NCBI RefSeq assembly: GCF_002234675.1
Contig: NC_019870.2
Coordinates: 5,092,485 to 5,156,484, forward strand
DNA: 64,000 bases
Origin: Oryzias latipes
Taxonomy: Eukaryota; Chordata; Actinopteri; Beloniformes; Adrianichthyidae
Direction: 5' to 3'
Position 1 is the stretch's first letter. Every line of letters starts with the position of its first letter. A program made the position numbers and the translations under genes. This document shows, one piece after another, positions 49,301 through 59,757 of this stretch. Below the pieces are notes generated by a model. It was not told the DNA's origin. It searched no databases and saw only the letters and a list, made by a program, of their open reading frames with translations.

Positions 49301-52149
49301 ACTGATGGAAAAGCAGTGGTGGATAAGGTTGTGACATCTGTCAGAGGAGGAAATATGGAAAGTGCTGTTGCCATGAGAGGCAAGCTAAACAAAGAGGGGA
49401 TAATGGACATCGGAACATATCAGTTCTGGGCTCGGTCCATCGCAGATGCCCCTGCACTGCTGAGCAGCGAGGTACGATGGAGACGCTGGAAACGTAAAGA
49501 TAAAACACAATCATTCTTTACTGGCTCCAGGAGCCGGTTTAGCTCGTGCTGGTTTGCAGCACCTTCCGTCCGTGGTACCAGGGCTCGAATCCAGGCTGCT
49601 CCCTATTCCCTTCTCCACCTCTGTGTGCCAGTCCCAAGCCCAGATTAATTGAAAGGGTTGTGTCAGGAAGGGCATCCAGCGTAAAACATTACCAAGTTAA
49701 CCATGCAGCTGATGGGACAGGCCAAAAGAGAAAGAAGATTCTTTACTGGCTCCATACCAGTGCCACCCACAGAACATTTAGAAGAGTGGTTATGTATAGC
49801 CCAACCTGCTGCAGTGTAATCACTATACAAATGGAAATGATAATAGACATGAGTCTCATAGGCCAAAATTTAACAAAACAGTTATGACAATTTTAAACAA
49901 AAAAGGTGATATTCACACTAAACAGTCTGAAACAATTCGATTTTTCTTTGTTTTTTTTTTTGTTCTCTGTGTACAGTAAATCAAACTTTTCATGCAGTGC
50001 GCAGAACATAAACATATACAAGTATTCAAATAAAAACCCAAGCCACCCTTAACCCCTCCCTCTCCCCCATAAACACTTGATATGGGATTATAATGAGGAT
50101 TTGGCCACAGTACTGTATATTACCCATCTGTTCAAAAATCTGTCCATGTCTATGTATTGTAATAGGTTTTGGGAATAGTTTGTCAATATGGCCTCTGGTA
50201 CCACCTGCTGTTAAAGTCTGAAGTTTTGGAAGAGGGTGGAGCTTTGGAATTTTAGATTGGTCGTTTTATATTGGTGACAAAATGAAATGTTGAAAATTGT
50301 AATACAATAAGAAACCGTAAAAAGGTAGGTACCATAGGTCATCACTTATTGGATAATGACATCCAGTATTGCTTCATGTCAAATAACTTTCAGTTTAAAT
50401 GATGGACAAACGTCATCGACCTATCAGCGATGTCCTATAGTGACTATCTTTTTCGATTTCTGTAAAAATGAAAAAAAGCATTTGGGAAAGCACAAGTAAT
50501 TTTCAGAAATCAAAATGAAATTTTTAAAATTGTAATTCAATAAGAAACCAGAAGAGGTAGATACAAGAACATCACTGATTGGATCTGATGTTGGTCCATC
50601 ATTTCAACTGAAAGTCATTTGACAAGAAGTGATGCTGGATGTCATCATCCAATCAGTGATGCCCCTCAGTACCTACCTTTTCTGGGTACTTTTTTTGTTT
50701 TTGTTTTTTCGTTTCTTAGGTTTTGGTTTCTGGAATTTATTTTGCTTTCAAAATTGTAATGCTGTGTTTTTTTATATGAATTTTGCCTTTTTAATTTACG
50801 TTGTGATCTTTGAAATGTTTTTGTGTTGAGTGATTTGCTAATATAATTTGAACTTCATAGCCACCATATATTAGGTCTATAACCCTTGTGCTATCCTAGG
50901 CACTTTAACATTGGGAGTTGGGTCATCTAGACCCACTAGACAATGCTCTGAACCTTTTTCTTCAATGATTTGTGAACCTCACTGGTGTCCATGGATTACA
51001 TGAACACTTTCCACCTTTATCCACCTTTGTCATGGTAGGGAGAACACGTCAATGTAAGGGTGGGGTCATCTAAGATAGCACAAGGGTTAACAAGATTTTT
51101 ACCCGCAGATTTCTCCCCTAACTTTTATTATTTTTTGTCTCTTCTTGTGGTTGTGCTTAAGATGCAGCAGTAGTGGTCGGCGCCACTGCTTTGCCTAAAC
51201 AACTACTCTATATAATCCTTTCACAAACGCTTAGAAATTAGAATTAAACCCACAAAGTATGTTGTCTCTACACCTGTAGAGGTGCACATCAGGACAAGGC
51301 TGCTTCTTCTTTCTTCCTCTCCTGATTCTTTCTGTTTTTTGTTAAATGGGTAAACAGCTACGGTAGTCAAAAGAATGTAAACACTGAAGCCAAAGCTCTG
51401 CTGTAAAAGGGCTAAGAAGCTGAAGCAATACTTAATGGCACACTTCTTTTTTTTATTTAGAGATAATAGAACGAAACACCTTGCAACATTAAAAAAGTGA
51501 GAGTAGCCCAGCTTAAGCTTTAGTTTTAACCAGTTCAGAGTCTGTTACATTTGCATTAAATGTACAACTTAGCAAACAAATGAAAAAAAAAAAAAGATAT
51601 TGTGCTGTCATGAAGTCAATAAACCACGTTGCTTCCACGTTCCAGTGTGAGATAACTCACATCCCCGTTTTTATTTTCAGCCGGAACCCATTTATATGCT
51701 GGTTCCACCGAATATGCCAGATTCAAATGCCAGGATCGAAAACCTGAAACGGGCCACACAGGACTACATGGCTGAATACAACGTGTGCAAATGCAAGCCC
51801 TGTCAAAATGGAGGCACTCTTGCTCTGCTAGAGGGAAAGTGCATTTGCATCTGCCCCGATGTTTTTGAGGGCTCGGCCTGCCAGAACTTCAAACCAGACA
51901 AAAATAAAGGCCCGGGTAGGACATGCATTATCCAAGTATATCTATGTACCAATTTATTTTGGTATGTGTTAACTTTTTAATTTTATATTAGCAACAAGAC
52001 CTACGGTGGATCAACTGGGTAACTGGTCCTGCTGGTCAACCTGGTCCAGCTGCAGTGGAGGAAAACGCAGCAGAACTCGGTTCTGCAAAACAGATGGAGT
52101 CCCTGGAGCGTCGTGTACAGGAGACACCAACAGTGACGAATACTGCTAA
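43355..52149 (+). CDS. c9: Complement component C9, complete gene
   Basis: C9 is the last component of the membrane attack complex, a secreted protein that polymerises on C5b-8 to form the lytic pore. Exons: 43355-43431, 43515-43605, 44307-44457, 44539-44680, 46761-46899, 46982-47203, 47304-47544, 47621-47749, 49296-49471, 51681-51915, 51992-52149. Every junction keeps phase: 586 codons plus stop. Domain order: signal peptide (1-26); TSP1 ([12 protein letters not shown], about 37-90); LDL-receptor A ([15 protein letters not shown], about 95-135); MACPF (about 140-480) with signature [15 protein letters not shown]-like ([18 protein letters not shown], about 487-517); and a second TSP1 ([20 protein letters not shown], about 543-586). 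The ATG at 43355 is followed directly by a second one at 43358. AATAAA signals lie at 52242 and 52364. Confidence 0.95.
48450..48890 (-). repeat. TTAA-family element, copy 7
   Basis: In c9 intron 8. It keeps the CATTCTGATGCATCC, AGCTGGGATCTGGCACAAAACTGTA and GGGTGTGAGGGGCTGCA blocks, then CTCCTGCAGAAACAATGTTCTAGAAAATGAC. It ends ..GATCAGAGTGGAACTTTGAA. The left end is truncated. Confidence 0.7.
49513..49754 (+). mobile_element. tRNA-derived SINE with perfect 17-bp target duplication
   Basis: The element (49530-49737, 208 bp) has an RNA-polymerase-III A-box-like TAGCTCGTGCTGG and B-box-like GGGCTCGAATCC. Its tail, GTGTCAGGAAGGGCATCCAGC then GTAAAA, is characteristic of AFC-type SINEs of percomorph fish. 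Identical 17-bp sequences (ATTCTTTACTGGCTCCA) flank it at 49513-49529 and 49738-49754, so the insertion is well preserved and fairly young. It sits 41 bp into c9 intron 9, in the sense direction. Confidence 0.88.
50283..50765. mobile_element. Fold-back (MITE-like) element in c9 intron 9
   Basis: The block AAGGTAGGTACCATAGGTCATCACTTATTGGATAATGACATCC.. to GATGG (50322-50405) is the imperfect reverse complement, about 95 bp long, of CCATCATTTCAACTGAAAGTC..AGGTAGGTAC near 50590-50690. A direct partial copy of the left end (TTGTAATTCAATAAGAAACCAGAAGAGGTAG) starts at 50533. Non-coding. Confidence 0.7.
50880..51089. mobile_element. Short MITE with 19-bp terminal inverted repeats
   Basis: The left end TAACCCTTGTGCTATCCTA (50880-50898) matches the reverse complement of the right end (51071-51089) at 18 of 19 positions. 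The right end abuts TTAA. The 210-bp size, non-coding inside and TTAACCCTTGTG ends fit a piggyBac-type MITE known from fishes. Confidence 0.78.
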
Positions 52150-52869
52150 GCGAATTCTGAAAGATGTCCTTTGAGATTTTGGTCATAAGAGCAAACAAGT
52201 GCAGATGAAGGACAAGCAAAACATTGTTTATGAAACTTAAAAATAAACATTAATCCCGATTAATAGGTCATCTGATATGTTTTAAGTAAAAGGATAAGCA
52301 GTAGCATTGCAGTAATTATGATTTCTATTATAATCTCTGAAATTTGTTCACATTCTTGGGTAAAATAAAGCCACAGTTTTGATCTGAATCTCACTTTTTA
52401 TGACACATACGTGATTGTTGCGCAGCGCAAATGAGAACCAGATGAGTGAAGAACAAGAGAAAAGCAGCACTAGGTCATGCAGAGATTAAGGTGGTGTTCT
52501 TAATCAAAACAAGAGAATCTTTTTTATTCTTTTAGCAGACTGTGAAAACTCTTTCATGTCTGCACAAGAATCCATGAACTAAAAATAATTTTTTACTTTA
52601 AATAGTCTCTTTTTTGAAGACTGGTTGTTTAGCTTTTGCAAACATAAAGTATATCACACTTTTCCATAAAAAGTGAGAAAATGAAAATGCAAAGAAATTT
52701 ATTCCGCAATAGAAATATTTTTAAACTAAGAAAGTAAAAACTGAGTTACATTTACTGGATTGACATTTACAGTTTAAAAAAATGTCAATTTTTCAACCAT
52801 CTCGGAAGAGATGCGAATCCTACATATCATTGCTGGACAGAAGATCATATTTGTGTTACAAAACAGGCA

Positions 52870-53340
52870 GACGGCTGGATTCAAATGCAGCAGGTTTATT
52901 AGCTCAGTTAAAAGACCACAAAGCTAAATAGGGGTCAGGCAGACGGTGGTCAACAACAGGTAAGGGAGCATCAAAGGAATGAGGGGAGAAGTCAGGGTCC
53001 AGGCAAGATTCAGGGCAGGCAGCAAGCGAACAGAGACAGAGACAGAGACAGAACAGGGTCAGGAAAGCAGAAGCTCAGGGCTGACTAGAACACTCAGTAA
53101 TTAAGGCAGAGTGGCACAAAGAATAAACAGCAGTGCATGAGGCTCAGTGAAGTGTTTAAGTATGCTGTGATTGATGGAATAAATGAGAGTCAGGTGTGCG
53201 GCCTCTCGGAAATGTGTACTGGGGTTGCTGGGAGATGTAGTGTGGTTAAAACTCTGGAGATGGTTCCCCAGAGGGGGAGAAAGAGCTCTGACTTCTGATA
53301 ATTGTCTTGGAGAACTTTTTTGTAACATTTTGGTCTATCG
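52870..53340. repeat. Dispersed repeat fragment downstream of c9
   Basis: GC-richer than its flanks. The wording (GGTTTATTAGCTCAG, CAGACGGTGGTCAACAACAGG, GGCAGGCAGCAAGCGAACAGAGACAGAGAC) is typical of a fish interspersed repeat that I cannot assign to a family. It contains a short GAGACA tandem. Confidence 0.4.
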
Positions 53341-54109
53341 AGGTGCTTGCTTTTGCTCTAAAACTCCACACAATTTATGGCAAATGACACAGAAGGCCCT
53401 CAGTTAACTGCTAAGGGGCTTGCACAACATAAACAGATTTTTGAAAGCTCTTTTTAAATCTTTATTGAACAAAAAACTGACAAGATACAGTCGAGGGAAA
53501 ATGTATTTAATTGCTTCATTTCCCCTGGTCAAAAAGACTCACTACTTTGTGGCAACACCCTTAAAATATTGTTTTTGATTTTTGTTGTGATTTTCTATCT
53601 CTCACTGTTCAAATGAACCTACCATTTGGATGACAGGCTGTCAATTTCTTTTAGGGGGCAAACCTATAAAAAAAACAGCAAGGCATCAAATTCTTGAAGC
53701 TGAAGTGTATGTCAACAAATGCGTATCGTGATCTAACCAAGGAGTTTTTCTATACTTCTATCTTCATCCAAAAATCCATCTGTTTGCCTGTTAAAGAAAG
53801 AAGTGTTTTGGTTTGAATGCTTACTTAAGATCTAACCGCTGGGGGTGTTGGCCCCTGGCCTTTAGGGTGTCAGCAAGTAAAAGATGGGACCTTATTGAGC
53901 TCCAGGGAGGCCCCATTCACCACAGACAGGGAGTCATTCTCTTAGCAGAAAGTTTTGTTCTTCCTCAGGCATCGGGAGAATAGTTTGGACAAAATAATGA
54001 ACCCCTCTTCAACTATTGACTCCTCCTTCAGCAATACAAGTGTTTCTCAAATATTTCAAATATTTTTTTTTTAACTAAACAAACTCTGCTTTTGTTTTTT
54101 AAAATTGTA

Positions 54110-54255
54110 TTCAATCAAATCAAATCTAATCAAAACTTTATTATAAAGCACTTTTCATATAAAAATATAACACAAAGTGCTTTACATTAAAACACAACAA
54201 GATATAAAAACAAGTATGACGATTAAAATAAACAAGCACAAAAATTACAAAAGAG
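54110..54255. repeat. Retroposon-tail-like fragment
   Basis: CAATCAAATCAAATCTAATCAAAACTTTATTATAAAGCAC followed by CACAAAGTGCTTTACATTAAAACA. Similar in kind to 2640-2850 and, reversed, to 7315-7378. Confidence 0.5.
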
Positions 54256-54663
54256 GCCCCCCCTCCCCGTACCTAGCCCCCCACTCCTATATTCTATATT
54301 CTGGGTTTTAAGATTTTGGACCACTTTGGTTTTAATCCGAGTTATTCCTTAATGGAGGATGGATTCAAAACTTTTCAAAACCGTTTAGTTTTGTTGTCTT
54401 TGCAGTTAAAGAGTAGCAGGAGGGAGATTATTTATTTTTAACAAAAGCGTGAAAGTGCGACCCCTCTGTGCCCTCTTAAGTGCCTTCACACACACCCCCA
54501 CACCCCCCATCTGCTTTCCCAGGTCACCAAAGGTATTGAAGTTTTAAAGGGCTGTTATGGTGGATTACTCCACACAGCTGTCCCCAGCAGCGTGGAAATG
54601 AAGTTATGCCCCTTGTCAGCTCCGTTTTGTGTTCCCCCCTCCTCGGTGGTGAGGGAAAAGCCC

Positions 54664-54730
54664 TCTGATTGGACGACGTCACTCAGGGAGGCTTAAAATC
54701 CCCTCGCCATTCAACTGACCCCTTCCCCCC
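54664..54730 (+). promoter_or_regulatory. Orphan promoter-like module (CCAAT, CRE, TATA-like)
   Basis: In order on the plus strand: CTGATTGG (inverted CCAAT, 54665-54672), GACGTCAC (CRE-like, 54675-54682) and GCTTAAAATC (TATA-like, 54691-54700). About 600 bp downstream a strong donor, GAG|GTAAGT, sits at 55315. No coding exon was recognised, so this could be the start of an unannotated or non-coding transcript. Confidence 0.35.
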
Positions 54731-55394
54731 CATCAACCTCCCATCATAAATCAACCCTTCCTCCACTTTTCCCACTAGTCTAAAGCCTCCCTTCCTCGAG
54801 CCCCCCCCAACCTTCAATTATTTTGGGTCACTGATGTCGAGACAGTTCTCTTAGATTTGACCAAATCCACCTTTTTTTTCCAAAATGATAACAGAAATTT
54901 GTCCTTAAGTAAATCTAGACAGATGTTTCTCCATCTAAACTCTTAAAATTCTGTTTTTCCCAGAAAGTTGTGTGTGAAAAATTAAAGGAAAAATCATTAT
55001 TAGTGTCCGGAAAACTCAAAACTCCAAGAAATCATCAGTGATGATCTTATCCGTGCAGCTGCTGCTTATCAAATACTTCTGCTTAAGCACACATAACAAG
55101 CAGCTTCCAGCTGCATGCATGCTGCCTTTGCCCCTTCATGCTTTCCCACGTCTTTGATCTCATTAAAACTGTGAACTGTGGTGGGTTATGAATGCTTAAC
55201 TAACTCAGGGGTCTGCAAGTGTTTCACCTTAGAAAACATTCACAGCTGCAGAGAAAAATATGTTCGCCTCTTTAAATTGTTCTGGAGAAACAGTGTTTGG
55301 ATGTTAAGGTTGAGGTAAGTTTCATAACTTTTGTTTTTAAGGAAGAAGCCTCTGTTATTTCTTACTTAAATCATTAAAAATGTATGTTTTTTGT

Positions 55395-55922
55395 TTTTTT
55401 TTAACAAGTTCTTGTGGCCTTTTTCTGACGATGGAGGACACACATTGAGAAAATTAAGCTCAAAATTGCACTTCTGAGTATTTCTTTATTGAAATCGTTG
55501 TGAATCAGGAGCAAATGGAAAAATGCAGTTGAAAAAAGATCGTGTTGGTGCTGTAGAAAATTCACTGTTCGGGTCAGAAGCTCCGCTCGCCTCCATTCTG
55601 ATGCATCCACTTGTAGACAACTAAACCCATTTAGCCTACTTCTTCTTTTTCTTGTCCAAACTGGGATCTGACTCATGACTCTGCGGCTGGATAGCTCCAA
55701 TATTGCTCTCCCTTTTTTATTGCACCTGTAATGTTAGGTTGGGGGAGTGAGGGGCTGTAAGCTAGCAGGAGAGCGTGTAAATAGAGAGCTCCCTGCAACA
55801 GAGAGGGAAAGGAGCGCCACCCACAACTCTGAGGCAAATTTCTAAATACAGCATAATCAGAATTGAAAGACACCCAAAAAGCATTGAAAATAGATCAAGC
55901 AATGATCAGAGAAGATCTTTAA
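55395..55922 (-). repeat. TTAA-family element, copy 8
   Basis: Has TTTTCTGACGATGGAGGACACACATTGAG, then GAGTATTTCTTTATTGAAATCGTTGTGAATCAGGAG, the CATTCTGATGCATCC block and the ..GATCTTTAA end at 55922. On the minus strand the core keeps IGAIQP followed by decayed coding sequence. Confidence 0.72.
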
Positions 55923-58092
55923 TATTCACATTTCTTTAAAAGTTGGGATATATTTCTGGGTTAATTTTGGAGCAAAACAGGCTTTTGGGGTTATTGCGGT
56001 CTGATTTAAACACAATTTATGTTTTGTTTTTTTACTCTTTTTTTTTTAAGGAGAAAAAGAAATGGTAAAAAGTTAGTCCCTTTTTAACCTCGGAGTGGGT
56101 TAAAAACAATCTAACTTGGATTATTTTTATTTATGGAGTTTTTAGTGTGAAGGAAAAAGAAACGTTTTTTATCTTTTTTTTTTGGACTGTTTTCTTAGTT
56201 TTTCTATTTCCCCACTATAATGTAAGAATCGCATTTTTGGCTGAGTTAATGTCTGCAATTAACTCAAGAATACTTTCATATGTTGGAAATTGAGACGTGA
56301 ACCACAGATCTAATATTAGCTTAAAAAGTTTGGGTTAAATGATTTGGAATTTTCTTGAAGCCAACAGGAAACAAAAAAAATCGAAGACTACATTCCCAGT
56401 TTTAAAATACTTTGCCAAATTTAGATAACTTCTGGAGGGAGAAGTGTTATTTTACATTTTAAAATCCAAATTACTTTAGTCTAGAAAACAAGAAAAATGA
56501 CAGCTGGCAACCAAAAGTTGCTTATTTAAACACTGACTGTTTTTCTTTTCTTTGATGTAACCAAGGACATATTTGACTTGAAGCAGGGTGCGAGGCTGTT
56601 GGCCCAGCAAGAGCTGTAATGTCCAAATGAGGGTCTTAGAACTAAAGCCCCCAGGGACCATTAAGTTTTTTATTGTGGAAAAAAACCACCAAAATCCTAC
56701 TTTTCTCAAAATCCAAAAGCTAATAAGAACATTTGAGGGGTAATCTAATGCTTGAAGCCCAACAGATGCCAAATATCCATCACTATTTCCAGGAAAGTTA
56801 GTAAAATTTGAGTTTTTATTGCTTGGGCCAAGAAGCTTTTCTCCCAAAGGGACAGAAGCAGATTTTATACCTTTGGTTATAATGGTTTTTAGGTTGAAGA
56901 TGTCCCGTAAATGTTTTGATACGATCAGCTGTGCTAAGAGGGTCAGAAGTAAAGCTGAACTCTCCCACATAACTCCTGCGTCGTTTTCAAGTACAGCTGT
57001 CAGCTTGCTTTCCACCGCCCCCCTCACTTCACCAGAAGAGTGACAGAGAAACAGCCTGAATGAAGTGCCCCCACATTGTGTCGCTGCACCATTTTAGTAT
57101 TTCGCATCTGCATGACAGAGGTGCCACTCGACTCCTCATCCAATCAATGGCCCCCGGGACTTAACTCTTTCTCCTGAAAGGCATGGCTGCCATCAGGGGT
57201 TTAAAGAGGCATCGGAGAGGCTGAAATCTGCACCGTGACAACATTTAACCATGGAGAATTCCATAAAAGAGACCTTAACTGCTTTGAGGAGGGCACAGTT
57301 TACATTTTACTTGTTTATTTGTTCAGGGACTACATCTTTTAAATCTTAAATCAAATAGAGTTTAAAAAAACACTAAATACTAGAAATGCAAGAATTGATC
57401 GACTTAATCGTTGAATTAATTTATGTTCCTATTATTCATACAATTTATCCCTTTATGAAATCTTTTCAATAAATCAATCTATACCATACCATTTGGAATG
57501 AGGCATGTTATTTTACAATAATATAAAACACCAAGTGCCACAACACGTGTGATGCAGCAAAAACTGATCAAGCCATCGTCACAGTTCAATGTGTGGAAAC
57601 ACTTTGAATTTACCTTTGAAATGTGACCATACAGTGTGCTAGAATGTTCTAATAATGTTCTATTTGTATTATTTTGATTTGGAAAAAGGTTAGGTCCGAT
57701 TGTTCAAAATGAGCCAATATCAACAATGATCAACCACAAATAAAGTCATTCAACAGTCAACCTTATTTGTGACTTTTTAGACAAAAAAGGACAGAATTAT
57801 CCCTTAGGGAGGAAGAAACTAACATTTTATTCCTTCTGCAAAAATTCATCTAAGAACAAGTGTCACACTTTTAAGAGCTTCTTTCTCAGATCTGCAGGGG
57901 TCATCAACTTTGGTTCTTTTCATGAAAAGCGTGGACTTAAAAAGCTTATAGGCACTTTAAGGTCAGGTGTCAGTTTTTCCCAAGACAGAAAGGCTGTCCA
58001 ACTCTCCTCACAGAATAACTTTAGACAACACTCTTAGTTTAAACGTGTTGACAAAACTTCTCAAATTTGAGGAAAATCTCAGACGAGTACTT

Positions 58093-58839
58093 TTAGATGA
58101 ATTTGGAAGCAAAAATGATTGTCAGGGTGTTACTGAGCGTCAGAAAAGGCGCAGAGGCGCATGCGTTTTCCACATTTGGATAATCCTCCGGTTCGAAATA
58201 TTCGTCCTCTCCATCATCCTCATCTGAGTCGGCAAACCCGCTGCCCTCTCTGAAATCAAAGCATAAAGTCCTCATGCTCACTTTGATGTACTCGCAGATG
58301 TTCCTCTCGGTGCCGTCGCACACGCACGTGTCCAGCTGCTGTGCTTTGGGGATGGAGCGCATGCTCGCTATGGTCCTGCGGCAGCTTTCCGTGCACCTCT
58401 GCCCTCCAAACAGCTTCCGGCAGTGGAAGAGGTAATCCTTCATGGCAGAGCTGCAGGCCGGGTCCAGCCCGCACTGCAGCCGGGCCTCCGTGCAGCCCAT
58501 GGTGCTCGTCCGCGGCATGCACGGCTCGATGGCCTGTTTGGTCCTCCTGCAGCGCGGGTCCGTGGCGCAGTCGCAGTCCTCCAAAGCCGGACCGCTCCGG
58601 GTCAGATTGAGCTGGATCAGAGAGGAGATGCAGTGGCTCGCACACTTCTTCCGCTCACCACTGAGCACGGACGCGCACGCGTAAAGGTACTGATCGTACG
58701 CGTAATGGCACTCCGGCTCCGCATGACACTTGAGGATGGCTCTCCAACAAACCAGACGGTGGTTGGGATTCGGAGAACCGAAACAGTTCCCAAGGATGAA
58801 AATGAACACAAGCCATGACAGAAGTGGCGCCCGCTCCAT
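58093..58839 (-). CDS. gas1: Growth arrest-specific protein 1, single exon
   Basis: GAS1 is a GPI-anchored surface protein that binds Hedgehog ligands as a co-receptor with Patched; it also resembles GFR-alpha receptors and can bind RET. The 248-residue protein has a signal peptide (SWLVFIFILGNCF, cleaved near residue 22). Two Cys-rich GDNF/GAS1 domains follow (C31-C107 with CHAEPECHYAYDQY and GPALEDCDCA; C116-C193 with MGCTEARLQC and DTCVCDGTERNICEY). Then come an acidic stretch (DSDEDDGEDEYFEPED) and a hydrophobic C-terminus suited to GPI attachment. One N-glycosylation site is at N78. It is intronless, as in other vertebrates. An earlier in-frame ATG lies 21 bases upstream, but the chosen start gives the clean signal peptide. 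Human GAS1 is about 100 residues longer, mainly in Gly/Ala-rich linkers. The gas1a or gas1b paralogue is not resolved. Confidence 0.93.
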   Translation of the reverse strand: MERAPLLSWLVFIFILGNCFGSPNPNHRLVCWRAILKCHAEPECHYAYDQYLYACASVLSGERKKCASHCISSLIQLNLTRSGPALEDCDCATDPRCRRTKQAIEPCMPRTSTMGCTEARLQCGLDPACSSAMKDYLFHCRKLFGGQRCTESCRRTIASMRSIPKAQQLDTCVCDGTERNICEYIKVSMRTLCFDFREGSGFADSDEDDGEDEYFEPEDYPNVENACASAPFLTLSNTLTIIFASKFI

Positions 58840-59149
58840 CAATGAGGAAAAGCCGATCATTTCATCCAAGACAACGTCAAACATTGGATCCTGTAAGATT
58901 GTTCCAGGGCGTCTCCATGATTCCCCATCAGGCCAGCTGGCTGAGGAGCTACAACCCCCGTGAATGATGATCTCTACAACAAGCAGTTCCGGTAGGGTTT
59001 CAAAAGTTTCCAAATCCAAACTTTCTTTCTTTGTCCAGGAACGTCTGCTCTTATGTAGCAACAGCAGCACTTTAAGTCCTCCAAAAGTCCAAAACGAAAC
59101 TTCTTCCTAAGTTAAACCCCGTTTTTCCAAACTGGATCAGCCTCTGCAG

Positions 59150-59290
59150 CAGCAGCGTGTGATTGGTCAGCTGGGCTGTGGAGAGTCATGTGCGACGGTG
59201 ACGCACAGCAAGGAGTGGCTGCAGCGGGAGCTTCATCAAGCTGCTTCAGCGCTGAGAGTAGGGGCCTTTATGGAGAATCAGCATCTGACG
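59150..59290 (-). promoter_or_regulatory. gas1: Probable gas1 promoter area
   Basis: Less AT-rich than the flanks. On the minus strand there is a TATA-like CCATAAAGG near 59268-59276 and a GACCAATCA box near 59161-59169. Which one sets the start site cannot be decided from sequence. Confidence 0.4.
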
Positions 59291-59354
59291 TCAGTGCAGG
59301 ATTTGAATACACCCCTCCAGACAACACTGGCCTAAATCTCAGTTCATGAAAACC

Positions 59355-59757
59355 CATAAGAATGGTGGGTTTTTAACATGTTATTGTGGAATTGTTCTCA
59401 TAATGGAGGACATATGTTCAGAAAATGAAGCATGAAATTGCATTGCTGAGTATTTCTTTATTCAAATCGTTGTGAATCTGGAGCAGATGAAAAAAAATAT
59501 GTTTTGTAGAGAATACTTTGGATGAGCCACAAGCTTCCTGCTCTACTCCATTCTGATGCATGCTCTTGTAACCGATTAGATCCTTTTACGTCTTTGTTTT
59601 CCTCGTCTGAGCTGGAATCTGGATCAAAACTGTACCTCTGGATAGCTCCAATGCTCACCATTTTTGTTGCACCGGTAATGTTCGACTGGAGGTGTGAGGG
59701 GCTGGAAGCTAGCCGGAGAGCGTGTAAAAGAGAGAGATCAGAGGGACTTTAAAGCAA
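59355..59757 (-). repeat. TTAA-family element, copy 9 (P2X7-like exon open)
   Basis: Just upstream of gas1. On the minus strand, starting at 59661, an open frame reads SIGAIQRYSFDPDSSSDEEN, then DVKGSNRLQ and SEWSRAGSLW without a stop. The ends are GGTGGGTTTTTAAC on the left and AGAGGGACTTTAAAG on the right. Confidence 0.75.

Larger units (their letters stand above)
52370..58092. other. c9-gas1 intergenic region
   Basis: About 5.7 kb without a recognised gene. It holds the dispersed repeats, the orphan promoter-like module and TTAA copy 8. A stretch near 57,060-57,260 is less AT-rich than its surroundings and could be regulatory. The gas1 3' UTR should occupy roughly 57,825-58,092, since a minus-strand AATAAA lies at 57831-57826. 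Confidence 0.5.

Noticed and set aside
56476-57027. 183-codon open frame on the minus strand
   Set aside because: No domain, signal peptide or splice context that I recognise; composition fits chance in this region. It could be a remnant of a repeat.
58256-58818. Plus- and minus-strand frames of 129-131 codons
   Set aside because: Shadows of the GC-rich gas1 coding exon.
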